Part shown: piece by piece, positions 37,858 through 49,281 of the stretch
Numbering within the stretch: the stretch's first letter is position 1
How the letters are laid out: every line of letters begins with the position of its first letter
Position numbers and translations under genes: made by a program
Assembly: GCF_030272615.1 (NCBI RefSeq)
Contig: NC_081410.1
Span: 120,218,640 to 120,282,639, forward strand
DNA length: 64,000 nt
Reading direction: 5' to 3'
From: Cryptomeria japonica
Lineage: Eukaryota; Streptophyta; Pinopsida; Cupressales; Cupressaceae
The notes under the pieces: generated by a model
What the model was told of the DNA's origin: nothing
Databases searched by the model: none
The model's input: the letters and a program-made list of their open reading frames with translations, nothing else

Positions 37858-38640
37858 ATGCATGATCCTAAGGGGAATGTCATATGTACAGTAGGATGTT
37901 ATAAGGGGTCATATGTGACCTACTAAGGGGTCACACATGTGTTAATGCATGCGTGACCCCTTAGGACAACATAGGACCCCTTAAGACACTATGTGATGGA
38001 CTAAGGGGTATGTCGTTCACACTAGGATTTTATAAGGGGTCATATGCAGTTCTAAGGGGTCATGCATATGTTATAACAAATGCATGACCCCTCAGAACCA
38101 CATATGACCCCTTATGACACTATGTGATCCTAAGGGGAATGTCATATGTATAGTAGGATGTTATAAGGGGTCCTATGTGACCTACTAAGGTGTCACGCAT
38201 GTGTTAAAGCATGCGTGACCCCTTAGGACCACATACGACCCCTTAAGACGCTATGTGATGGGTTTTGGGATATGTCGTTCACACTAAGATTGATTTTATA
38301 AAGGGTCATATGCGATTTTAATGGGTCACGTATGTGTTAAGACACTATTTGATGGACTAAGGGGTATGTCATTCACCCTACAATTTTATAAGGGGTCATA
38401 TGCGATTCTAAGGGGTCCCGCATGTGTTATAACACGTGTGACCCCTTAGAACCACGTATGACCCCTTAGGACACTAGATGTGATCCTAAAGGGAATGTCA
38501 TACATGTACACTATTATATTATATGTGATCCTCTATGACCTCCTAAGAGAACGTATAGTGTCATATGTGGTCTTAAGGGGTCATGTTGTGCATGTAATAG
38601 GATGTGAAAATAGGTCACATTGTAGAGGAAATTTATTTTG
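37858..38640 (+). repeat. GGGGTCA/TGACCCC satellite-like array
   Basis: Units begin GATCCTAAGGGGAATGTCAT at 37,862 and 38,126, with a diverged one near 38,472. Each holds two related halves, and each half contains an inverted pair AAGGGGTCA ... TGACCCCTTA spaced by a loop rich in CATGCAT-like bases. The array lies in the 3' part of the transposon, after the transposase stop. It may fold into hairpins or bind protein; neither is shown. Confidence 0.85.
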
Positions 38641-39230
38641 TCTAATTTGTTTAAATTTGGTATCTAAATTTTCTAATGTTTATTTAAATTAATTTTTTTA
38701 ACGTTTTTCTTTTTTTGCTAATGTTTTTCTAAGATCTGATTTACTACAGGGTAGTTTTCTATGTTTTTCATAACAATTTTTTAAAATGTTGAAAAAAATA
38801 TACATCTATACAATTACGTAATTTTAAAAACAAATTTACACATTTCAATCAAAATATTAAATTATCAAACATTTTTCTAAAATAATGAAAAACAATAAAT
38901 TATCAAACATTTTTCTAAAATGTTCAAAACCAATAACTATATATAATTATTTAATTAAAAAATTAAATTAACAAATAAATTATTTACAAATTTAATAAAA
39001 AAAGACATTATTAAACCAAACAAAGGGTTATTTTGTGCACCTGATATAACAAGGGTCGAAAACTGAAATAAGAAAGATGCTAACTGCTGCAGACAATGCT
39101 CGATGACGTGATGCTGACGACTGGTTCGATCCAACCCCCACCAGACAGAAAAAGTCAAATGTAACAATGACCTTTTAACTGTCATTTTCGATATTTATAA
39201 AATTTAAAAAAAAACCCTAACTGCCAAGGG

Positions 39231-39382
39231 TTCGAGCGAATGGGGGGTTCGAGCGAACCCATTAAAATATCGATATTTAATGGGTTCGCTCGAACCACCG
39301 TGTTTGCTCGAACCCAGCTGAACCGTTTGGTTCGCTCGGACTCCCAGGGGTAGTCCAAGCGAACATTTGTGTTTCGCTCGAA
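39231..39382 (+). promoter_or_regulatory. Right cluster of TTCGAGCGAA palindromes
   Basis: Four exact cores (39,231, 39,248, 39,285 and 39,373) and variants at 39,303 and 39,331. This is the same motif as in the left cluster, here within about 80-230 bp of the right terminus. Confidence 0.8.
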
Positions 39383-39425
39383 CATTGTCAAATCCGAAAT
39401 TCCCACTTTCGCCAAATTCTTTCGT

Positions 39426-39460
39426 TGGCAAAAGTGGGAACCAGTTTTGTGAATTCACCC
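39426..39460 (-). repeat. Right terminal inverted repeat
   Basis: On the minus strand it reads GGGTGAATTCACAAAACTGG then TTCCCACTTTTGCCA, matching the left end. The AGGT duplication follows at 39,461. Confidence 0.9.
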
Positions 39461-39918
39461 AGGTTTCTTTGGTATGAGAGGACTTTCAAAAATCTTTTGA
39501 GCTATGAGAACCGCGTGAGAACCATGAATAATCTTGATTTTAGTTTTTGTCAATATTATTATATGGGAGTTTGTGCAACTAAATTAGGTTGAGATCTAAA
39601 TTAGCTAACAATTATCTGCTTGGTTATTTGATAGATAAATTGAACTTAGCTCCATCTTCTCTTGATTCTAAGATTTTTAAAATGGGTAGTGCTCCTTCTC
39701 CATCACCGTCCACTGGTAAGTCTTTATTAGTTATTGTGTGAATTAAGGATCAAATTTCAGTTTATATAAAGATTTATTTTATTTTTGCAGGACCATACCA
39801 TTCTAAATCCTCACCCTCTAAACCCAACAATAACTGGAGTTATAGGGTGCAATGATGCCTTTGGGTTTGTGGATTTGTATTGCTCACAACTTTATGGTTT
39901 ACCTTATTTCAATTGTAG
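39461..39918 (+). pseudogene. LTPG pseudogene, end of intron 1, exons 2 and 3
   Basis: This is the continuation of the pseudogene whose exon 1 is at 30,659. Intron 1 resumes at 39,461. Exon 2 (39,635-39,715) codes LAPSSLDSKIFKMGSAPSPS and keeps its GTAAGT donor. Exon 3 (39,791-39,918) codes the NNWSYRVQ block, has an in-frame stop directly after it, and keeps the later stop position of the intact gene. The 3' flank similarity continues to about 40,350. Confidence 0.9.
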
Positions 39919-40346
39919 ATACGATAATGAATAATTTATTTTTTAGTTAAAATGAGTTTTAAATTTTCATTAGTTATGTATACCGAATTATTATATGGTA
40001 GTTTGTGCAAATTTTTCCAACAAAATAACAATTTATTATTCATATCTCATACATAAATTTCTAAAATTTTCACATTTATTGCAAAGCTAAAACATTTTCT
40101 TCAAGGCGCCAATGTATATTTTCAACTCAATATTTGAAATAAAAATATTGCCATGGACAATGGTAGCTTCTTAATTCTAATAAACAAAAGCCATTGCATG
40201 GTCATGAGAACATATGTGGCATTACTAGGCTTTAATATTGAAGAAAAAAAATCAATGTACTGGTCATTGATTGTTTAACTGGTATGTGATTAATGAATTA
40301 ATGAAACAAAGTCTCTTTGTGAAGTATGTGGGCATTTAGTGTTCTT

Positions 40347-40813
40347 AAAGATTGGAATTATTAAATTTCTAATGAAATTTTTGTTTTAAAAGTGTAAATT
40401 AATTATTTTTTAAAAAATGTTTATGTTTATATTGTTTAAAAATAAATAAACATGAGATATTAAGATTTTTTATCATTTGAAAGTGGAGTGGTTGAGGAAA
40501 TCCACACATCTTCTCTCTGTTACTAAGATCATGATGTAATTTCCATTTTTTATGTTTTAATAGAATGAGAGTTATCTTCTAAAGATTGGAATTATTAAAT
40601 TTCTCATGAAATTTTATGTTAAAAGTGCAAATTAATTTTTTTTTAAATAAATGTTTATATTTATATTGTTTATAAATAAATAAATATGAGATGTTAAGAT
40701 TTTTTTATTATTTGAAAGTGGAGTGGTTGAGGACATCTATGTTTTGATCTTCTCTTCGTTACTAGGATCATGATGTAATTTCCATTTTTTATGTTTTAAT
40801 AGAATGAGAGCTA
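40347..40813 (+). repeat. Tandem duplication, 234-bp unit, two copies
   Basis: AAAGATTGGAATTATTAAAT starts both copies (40,347 and 40,581). Both include GAAAGTGGAGTGGTTGAGGA and TTTTTATGTTTTAATAGAAT. The start of the unit resembles 46,663 in the 3' flank of the intact LTPG. Confidence 0.9.
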
Positions 40814-41200
40814 CACTCACTAATAGCAATTTCCCAAAAAATTAAAATAAAATAATTTTAATAAATCTTGAATAAATATAAATAATTTTAAACAAAATAA
40901 TTAAATAAAAACTTTAAAAAAAAATAATAAATAAAATATGCTCAATCTCATTCATAGACTAGAATTCCCTCCCGAGTGGCTCTATTAGTTTGGGTGGCAA
41001 TTTGGGGGGGGGGGGGGGGAGGAATTGCTAGATATCTTTGTATACACTTCTCAGGCTCCCCTTCCCTACCAAAGATGTGGGCATGCATATTTACAAAGGT
41101 AGAGAGAAAACTTAACAATTGGAACATGAAATTTATTTCACTAACCAAGCAGGTTTAGGTTTGTCAAAAATCTTATCCTCCTATACCTCATACTATGCTT
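40814..41200. other. Spacer with a G homopolymer
   Basis: A/T-rich sequence, then a run of about 15 G near 41,005-41,019. No gene seen. Confidence 0.5.
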
Positions 41201-42990
41201 CTATTTGGTTTTTTGCTAGCTACCAAGTTGAAAAGTAAAAATAATTATAGGACAATCTCCTTGGTCAGCTGAGACATGTAGAAAAAGAGTACATGTTGTT
41301 AAGTGGGATTGGTGTTTCTTAAGAAAAGACTTAAGTGGACCGGGTCTCAAAGACTTGAAAAACAAGGCATTGCCTTGGACACTAAGTGGATTGTCAAAGC
41401 CTTAGATGGTTCTGAACTATGGAAAGTGTTAATTAGAAAAAGAATCCATGATGCCACTCCTAGAAAAGAAAAGAAGTGGAAAAGTTTACATTGACATGAT
41501 ATTCTCTTTGGTACTTTTAGTGCCACCCCTTCAAGATCTGATGTTTTAAAAAGTATTTGGATAGCCTTGGAGATGTGTGGGGATAATATACACAAAACTA
41601 TGGTAGTCAACATCACTGAAAATAAAATCTTTGGGTTCAGATCTCCTTGGTGGAACATTGAGTGCAAAGGCAAATGTCTCGCTCTATTACAAGGGTGCTC
41701 CAGTCATAATTGAAATAAAAAAGGTAGCACACAATTTAATAACCTATTTTGTAATAAATATGCAAAAAGTTGGAAAATCCTTAAAGCCTTCAAGATAGTA
41801 ACAAAAGATCTTATATTGTTTTGATAAAGTTATTTGGCAATCTTAAGCAACTAGTTAAGATTAAAAATAATGATAATAATCTCGTGCATTTAAAATGGAA
41901 GGATGGAAGTCCTTTCCCAAATCTTAAAGCTTGCTTGCTCAATAAGATGCTCACTCAGGAAAATGGAGTCTTAGATCATGTGAACAAGTGTTGGAACATT
42001 AACTTGAACAATAAAGTCTAGACTAGAATCCTCAATGTTACTTGGTCTAATGATATTGATCCCAAAAAATAATGTTTTAGGCGATATATACTATTATAGA
42101 AACTGGTCATTAGTATGAAACCTATGAACTATTCCTTCTATGGGTGTATCGAATATTATGTTCATCTTTTTTTCCACTACAAGTTTGTTGTCTATGTTTG
42201 GTACATCTTTATGGGCAATATTATTGAATGAACTATTGGAAATAAGATCTCTTGATTTGGAATCCTAGCTTGCTAATTATGTTCATGGTTTGAGTAAAAA
42301 GGCTAATCACTTTCGACTTGTTTTGTCTACTAAAATTCTTTGGTTTTTTGTGGAAAAAGAGAAACGAGCATGTCTTCCAAGGCAAACAAAGGGTTCTTAC
42401 TGAGTCTAGTCTTAGACTCACAACTCTTACTATTTTGGAAGAGATAACATTTATGTTGAAAATGTAGGTGGATAGATTCATGAAGATAATGGACCAAAAA
42501 ACAACCTCATTCACAAAGATGACATTCATGATACAAACTTCTGGTGAACCGATTTAAGGAAGATTGATGAAACATTTCAGAATGAGTATATTGACTTTCG
42601 GAATTAGTATTACAAAGAAGATCAATACCGAAAAAGGCGAGAAGAAAGATAAAGGCAAGGCCAAGGAAACAGACAAAGAACGAGAACAAGATGAAGATAA
42701 GGGTGAAAAACCATAGGAGGAAAGTGTTGAAGATGTATAAATGTTTTAGATACATTATTTTTTATTTGCATATCTTAGCTATAACTGCACTTTGATGTAA
42801 TATGACGACAACATAATACTAGATGTTTGGCTTTATATATTGATTGACTAAGTTTTTTTTGATATAACTTCGGTGAGATTTGATTATGTGATTTGCTTGA
42901 TCATTGATATGTATCTAGACTATGTAAATGCTATTTTGGTTTGGCAATCAATCATCAATTCAAAAAATAAATAATAAATAATAATAAATT
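41201..42990 (+). mobile_element. LINE (L1-type) 3' relic
   Basis: The frames match the end of an L1-type ORF2: GLKDLEKQGIALDTKWIVKA and LDGSELWKVLIRKRIHDATP near 41,340-41,450, FRSPWWN near 41,640, and a C-terminal zinc-type region with FFHYKFVVYVWYIF near 42,170-42,210. Several frame changes and stops break it. Toward the 3' end a Lys/Glu-rich stretch (42,620-42,715) and an A-rich AATAAATAATAAATAATAAT tail near 42,965 mark the probable end. The 5' end is truncated and I found no clear target duplication. Confidence 0.72.
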
Positions 42991-44880
42991 TAAAAATTCT
43001 AAAGTAAAATAAATGAACCAATTTTATATATATATAAATTAAATTTACTTATCTACATATAAATAAAACTAATAAGAACAACAAATATGCAATTAAAATC
43101 CTAAAGACAAAATATTACACTAAAACTCTAATGTGAATATCTTAAGTGCAAGTTTTGGGGTCAAATTAATTGCATTAATACATCTCTTAAAAAAAAGTGT
43201 ATGCAACATTGATAAAATAGAAGATCCAAATTAAAAATCAATTAAATTTCTTAGCAGCACTACTTAAAATCTCAATGTTTGATTTCTTCAATAGTTAAAA
43301 AAAGTTCAATTTCAATGCACATAAGTAAATGGAGAGTTATTTCCTTAAGCAAATTCTTTGAGATTTAGACATTTAGATAAGCTTCTTGTTAATGTTAATG
43401 TCAACTCATTGTTTTAAGATGGAATAATATTAACGTCTTTTTAAAAAAAATTATAAATTGTAGGTAGTTATATATTTATAATATGAAAGCAAAGTTGGAG
43501 TTATTTAGGAAAACAAGTTAATATTTTTTAATTAATTTTAATTTTAATTTTTATATTAAAATAATAAAAATAATAATGTTAATTTTGAAGTAAAACTTAT
43601 AAATTTTTGTCAAAGAAGATTAATTAATTATTTAATAATATATATAATTTCATTAAAATATATTATATAATATTATATTTTTTATAATATCTTATTATAT
43701 TGTACCACATCTACGCTAAAAAAACTCACTTGTGTCTATTTAGGATTACAGTTTATCCTACCATCAAAACACCATCATCACCAACAAAAAAACTCAAGAG
43801 AAGCACAAGCACCAACAAACATATTCACCATGTTTAATCAAATCACTATAGAAAGCCTCAATCTTTACTAGAGCCACAAACTCATCAAACCACTCATTAA
43901 ATATATCTATCAAAAAATATAAATGAATGTTCTAATATGTAAAAGATGTATTTAATTTAAATCATTACACGAGACTCCATATCTTAACAATTTTCAATAT
44001 ACATATAACTTCCAAAGTTTCTTATATTTATATTTAACATAATAAAAATTATAATTTGATAAAAAAATATCATAATATAATTTTATATATAAAAACTAAA
44101 ATAAATAAATAAATAAAATACTAAAATGAAATAAAATAAGGTTTAAATAAATAAATAAAATAACATTTAAACAAATAAAATAACTATTAAATAATTTTTA
44201 AATAACTATAACATAATTTTAAGTTAATTATATAATTTTAAAGAATAATTTAATATGCAATTAAAAAAATCTTAATAAAAGAAAATATTATCGTTAAATT
44301 TGAAAGGATTGACGTTAAAATTTATGTGGATAACTTCAAACAAGTTTTGAACCACTAAAACAATGGTGTATGCAACATTGATAAACTAAAAATCCACATT
44401 AAAAATCAATAAAACTTGTTACCAGTACCACTCAAAAATAAATAAAATGATAATTTTAAAAATTCTAAAATAAAATAAATAAACAAAATAACTAAGAATT
44501 GATTTTCATTAAATGGATGTTTATATATATTTAAAAATAAATACAATTATTATTGACAATAACCAACATGCAATTAAAATTATAGAGAATAACTAATATG
44601 CAATTAAGAAAAAATCTTATTAAAATAGAAACATTATGAATAAATTTGAACTAATTGACATTAAAACTTTTACTAGCTTCAATGCAAATTTGGGATCTTT
44701 AAAAGAAGGTCGTGTATGCAACATTAGTAAACTAGAAGATACATATTAAAAATCAATAAAATTTCTTGTGAGGATCACTCATAATGTCAATGCATGGTTT
44801 CTTCAATAATTAAAAAAAATCAATTTCAATGAACATTAAGTAAATGCATGAATGCATAGTAACTATATCCATGAATGCAT
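42991..44880 (+). repeat. Repeated promoter-side module upstream of LTPG
   Basis: AT-rich upstream region with at least three diverged copies of a module: GTATGCAACATTGATAAA, then TTAAAAATCAATAAA, then (in two copies) a TTTCTTCAATARTTAAAAAA phrase. Copies lie near 43,198-43,400, 44,368-44,450 and 44,712-44,880; the last runs into the LTPG TATA box. The pseudogene promoter at 30,340-30,600 carries the same module. No coding frame. Confidence 0.7.
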
Positions 44881-44886
44881 AGAGAT

Positions 44887-44894
44887 TATAAATA
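44887..44894 (+). promoter_or_regulatory. Probable TATA box of LTPG
   Basis: TATAAATA, 136 bp before the start codon and conserved at the matching place in the pseudogene (30,494). Confidence 0.5.
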
Positions 44895-45029
44895 ACTAAC
44901 ATGGTATATTTTTTTCATCACCTGTCAGAGTTTATTTCCTTAAGCAAATCTTTTGATACTCTTGTGAAGAGAGTTGTTCTCAAAAGTATAAGAAGAAGAA
45001 GATAGAAGAGGTTTTGTTCCTGATTTAAA

Positions 45030-46149
45030 ATGGAGAAGGCAATATGTGTTGGTGTTTTGGTTGTGTTATTGTTTTGTGTGGCTTCTGGAGATTTGCAAGG
45101 AGATGAAACAGAATGTGCATCTACTCTACAAGATCTAACACCTTGTATTGGATTTTTGGAAGGGATGGGGCAACAACCTACAAGCGATTGTTGTAGCAAT
45201 GTTAGGCAAGTTCGAGTTAGCAATCCAAGGTGTTTGTGTCTTTTGATAAAGGATATATCTGATCCTTCTGCAGGGCTTGCTCTTAACCAAACACTCATTA
45301 TTCAAATGCCCACTCTCTGTCAAGTCATAGGCAAACTCTCCGACTGCATAGGTTTGTTTCCAATTCTCTCTATCTTTTAATATTTTAAATCTCAGGTTTG
45401 ATTGTTTGTTAATACAAATCTTTGTTTCTAAGTAGCTTTGGAGTTTAGCTTGAAGTACTTTTTGGACCCATGGATTCTTTTTGAAGTATATGAGATTAAA
45501 ACAATGGTTGAAACAATAGAAATGCATTGTTTTTTGCAGACCCCAACAATAAGAAGGTTTCCTTTTAATGTCATAAATTTTTTTACATTATCTTAAGCAT
45601 TGGGTCCCAAACAAATCTCATTTCTTTGTGTTGCATTTGTCATGACTACTTCATGCTTTCTCATTTGGCTAATGTACCAATTCGGTGATTTTACCTTAAG
45701 AATATCTACGGATTTATTCTCTTCTGATCTATGAGAATCGTGAATGATCCTAGTTTGAGTTTCTATGATAAGTAGGTTGAGATCTAAATTAGCTAACAAT
45801 TAAGTGCTTGACAGATATTTTGAACTTGTTTCCATCTTCTCCCGATGCCAAGATTTTTAATATGGGTAGTGCTCCTTCTCCATCTCCATCACCTTCCACT
45901 GGTAAGTCTTTATTAAATATTGTGTGGATCAAGGATTAAATTTTAGTTCATGTAAAAGTAAATATTGTGTGGATTAAAGATTAAATTTTGGTTCATGTAA
46001 AAGTATATTTTATTTTTGCAGGATCGTCCCATTCAAAATCCTTGCCCTCTAAACCCAACAATAATTGGAGTTATAGGGTGCAACCATGCCTTTGGCTTAG
46101 TGGATTTGTATTGTTGACAATTTCATGGTTTACCACATTCCATTTGTAG
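45030..46149 (+). CDS. GPI-anchored lipid-transfer protein (LTPG, YLS3/xylogen-like)
   Basis: Three exons, 45,030-45,351, 45,815-45,901 and 46,022-46,149, join in frame at GT/AG sites to give 178 aa. Residues 1-20 form a signal peptide (VGVLVVLLFCVASG). The eight-cysteine lipid-transfer motif is complete: C29, C39, C54-C55, C68-X-C70, C97, C106. Exon 2 gives the FPSSPDAKIF block typical of YLS3/xylogen-type LTPGs and a short Ser-Pro-rich stalk. Exon 3 ends in a hydrophobic tail (LWLSGFVLLTISWFTTFHL), the usual signal for GPI attachment. Such proteins sit on the outer face of the plasma membrane and bind lipids, often for cuticle or wall deposition. The start is the first ATG before the signal peptide. 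Two broken paralogues (30,659-39,918 and 49,542-50,230) lie near. Confidence 0.88.
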
Positions 46150-47999
46150 ATAGGATCATGAACCATTTGTTTTTGACTTAAAAAATTAGTTCCAATTTTC
46201 ATTAACTATGTATACCCAATTATTATATGGAAACTTGTGTAACTTTTGCCAAGAAATAGCAGTTTGTTATTCATATATCATACAATAATTTTTGAATGTT
46301 TTCTCATTTATTGCAAATTTCAAGGTGGCAATGTATATTTACATCAATATTTAAAATAAAAATAATAATATATCTAAGTTTGTTTAACTTTTGCCAAGAA
46401 ATAGAAATCTATTATTCATATATCATACAATAATTTTTCAGTATTTTCTCATTTATTGCAAATTTCAAGGTGTCAATGTATATTTACAACTCAATATTTG
46501 AAATAAAAAAGTTGCAATGGACAATAATATATTCTTAATTCTAATAAACAAAAGCCATTGCTCATAAGAGCTTATGCAATATTAGTAGGCTTTATTAGTA
46601 ATTGATATTGATTGTTTTTAAGAGAAAAACAATTATTCAATTATATGAACCTGAAGTGTTCTTAAAGATTAAAATTATTAAATTTTAATAAAATGGAATC
46701 TCTATATATTTCAATTAAAAAAATAAAATAAAAATTCACTATTGAAAAAGTGGACCACCTATTTTATCAAACTAAAAAATTAAAAAAAATAATGTTCATC
46801 AGTGAATCCATTATGAAAATACATTAAGCGAACCGCAAGAACAGTCAACACAGTATCGAATGCACCATATTGGAATTTTAGAAATTAAAAAAAAAACTTA
46901 AAAACTGTTCAGAATAGGCTTATCATTGAACATGCGTAAAATAGCACATTGAAGGCCTGCCATTTTCAATTTGAAGGATAAAATGAGACATCGATATCTA
47001 ATTACAGTCAAATGTAATGCCGATTTTTATAGTTGTGAAAGTAATTTTAAGATTTTAATGTTTGAGTTTAGTTAATAGTCATTTTATTTACAAGTTATTT
47101 TGACAAGTTTGTAAAAATAAATTTTGTATTCAGAATTTTTAATTAATATGTTCTTTAAAGTAAGGGAATGGATTAAATTTTTCAATTATAATTTTTTCAA
47201 CTTTAATCTTATGAAATTGTGTATGTTCTGTTCCATGAATTAGAATATTATGAGTAAGCTTACAGAAGTTCTTTTGGTTAGGCTGTCATGAGTAGGGATA
47301 TCCAATCTATTAAAGTCACCCAAACGTTGCACCTGGTCCAATTGCGCTTACAAAGATTTGAACTTTAATAGATGGTGCAATCAAAAAACACATCACCATT
47401 TTCACCACTTATACTTAAAAAATTAGACTACAATCCTCTAACAACTATACTATTAATAACAAATAAAATTCTACTATTTTAATCATAAACAAATTACTAT
47501 CCAAAGACACAGAAAAACAACAAATTCTTCGCCTGTCCGTCTCTTTTATTCATGTTTCTTGTGAGTGTAATGCTATTGTCAACTGTTTGACGGAATAAGC
47601 TTCTGATATTGATTGTAGCTGGAATGATATGGATCAGGGATCTCACTTTTGAACCCATTCTTCACAACTTCTTTCACTCCTTCATCATGATATGGGCTGA
47701 TAGTTTTCTTGTGTTCTAGTAGTCTTAATTTTGTTTTTCCAGTTTTCTTATAAGAAATAATAGGAATGAATCTGTCGTAAACTTTCTTAAATTTTATTCT
47801 CTAGACTGCTATGGTTATATGAAAATCTTTATATAACTCTTTCAACTTTCAAGCTATATATATATTTAAAAACTTTATAATACACTGTTACAGAGCAGCT
47901 GCTACTTTTCATTGTTTTTTTTTGGTTCCCTCCTCTCCTAATTCTGAAATAATATTTCCATGACCATTAACCAATATAAAAGACTGAATCAATTTTTTA
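46150..47999. other. Intergenic spacer after LTPG, with a 145-bp tandem duplication
   Basis: AACTTTTGCCAAGAAATAG starts two copies (46,241 and 46,386) of a 145-bp unit from the LTPG 3' flank. Single-copy versions of this flank lie at about 40,000-40,150 and, inverted, at 49,310-49,480. The rest of the stretch shows no gene. Confidence 0.7.
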
Positions 48000-49281
48000 G
48001 ATTTCTCAACAATTCTATGAAATGGATTTTGTATAGATTAAGCATAAGCATTAATTGTTTGTTACAGTATGAGAGTTGACAATTAATGCTAGTGACAAAT
48101 GCAACAGACAATAAAGTTGTGGTGATTACTCTTAAAAAAATGTTAAGAGCCACGTAAATCAATCTTGAGTCGGGGAAGATTTTCTCTCAGCTTTTGAAAA
48201 TCTTGACCACTCTCTGTGAGCCGATCTTGCAATCTTATGCATCTATGTACAAACAAATACTGTAAAACATTGAGATGCTCCAATCCCTCTGACATCTGCT
48301 TTACTCTATGCAAATCTTCCAAATGCAACTCTTTTAGCATTGGCATCGCTCCTTTGTGTAGCTTTGGTAATTTTTCAAGTTGTGTAAACCGCACAATGTA
48401 CAGTTGTTCCAATTTGGGAAAACTCTGTATCCTACCAAACTCACTGGGAAACTCTTTGCAGAGTCCGTTTTCACAAAGTAGCAGATATCTTAAATTGGGT
48501 AATTTATCCAGCCTTGGGTACTCAATACAATCACAACCAACAAGGGTAAGTGACAAAAGGTTTGCAAAACTGCATAGAAAATCTGAGGGAAGGTAGTGAG
48601 TTAATTTCATTATTTCAAGATCAGTCATATTCACCATGTCGCCAGGAAGATCTGTTAAGAGATACTCGTTCTGATTTGCTAAGCTGAGCCGCCGCATCTT
48701 GTGCATACCACCAAATACACCCTCTGCAATTATTTGCCCTTCATATGCAACTGTCATGTAGGCTTTCAGCTCTCGGAGCTTTGTCAAACCCTTTAGATCC
48801 TCAAACCTCAATGCATTGCCTCCCAACAAATCATAGTCTCCCACCTTGAGAATCTGCAGAGATTTAAGCAGAGAAACTCCCTTAGGCAGAAGTTTTATTT
48901 CACCGATTGTGGAGAAGTCCAAATGTGTTAAACACTTGAGATGACCAATTCCCCAAGGAAGCTTTTCCATATGGCAATAACTCACATTTAAATACTGCAA
49001 ATGGTGAAGATGGGTGATGGATTCTGGTAGCTCCTCTATCTTTGTTCCTTCTACATTTAGAAACCTTAAATGTCTCAAAATCCCGAAATTGTCTGGTAAT
49101 GCTCTGATCATGGTATGACTCAAATCTAGGACTCGCAAATGCTGCAGATGGACAAAAAATTTGGGAACAATGTGTGTAAGATTTCTATTACCTGCAATGA
49201 GTAAGGTGCGAACCGATTGTAATCCTGGGTTGGTTTCAGGCATGATGGTCAATCCATTTTCCATCATAGAAATTTTGTGTG
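48000..49281 (-). pseudogene. NLR fragment, LRR half only
   Basis: The minus-strand frame 49,267-48,143 (374 aa) matches residues 515-890 of the NLR at 52,445 at roughly 85-90% by eye, and the 3' flank similarity goes on to about 48,000. It contains only leucine-rich repeats (for example LRVLDLSHTMIRALPDNFG); the coiled coil and NB-ARC are absent. The match stops sharply at about 49,281, where the 3' flank of an LTPG copy begins. The frame is fully open, so it is either recent or maintained, but no promoter of its own is visible. A truncated pseudogene is the likeliest reading. Confidence 0.85.

Larger units (their letters stand above)
31372..39460 (+). mobile_element. Sola-like DNA transposon, 8,089 bp, complete with both ends
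   Basis: The element has inverted ends beginning GGGTGAA and ending TTCACCC, flanked by a 4-bp direct repeat AGGT (31,368-31,371 and 39,461-39,464). The related minus-strand copy of the same intron near 49,955-50,000 reads without interruption (GGCAAGAAAAG ... GTTTGGTATGAGAG), which confirms the insertion point. Inside are a five-exon transposase gene (32,521-37,247), clusters of a TTCGAGCGAA palindrome near both ends, a 462-bp tandem repeat and a GGGGTCA-rich array. A 4-bp target duplication is known for the Sola superfamily, and the D-D-E arrangement fits it. The superfamily call is from motif memory; the element boundaries are directly visible. Confidence 0.85.

Noticed and set aside
37858-38640. 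Possible CRISPR-like repeat array
   Set aside because: The units are long, diverged and without uniform spacers; the setting is a plant transposon.
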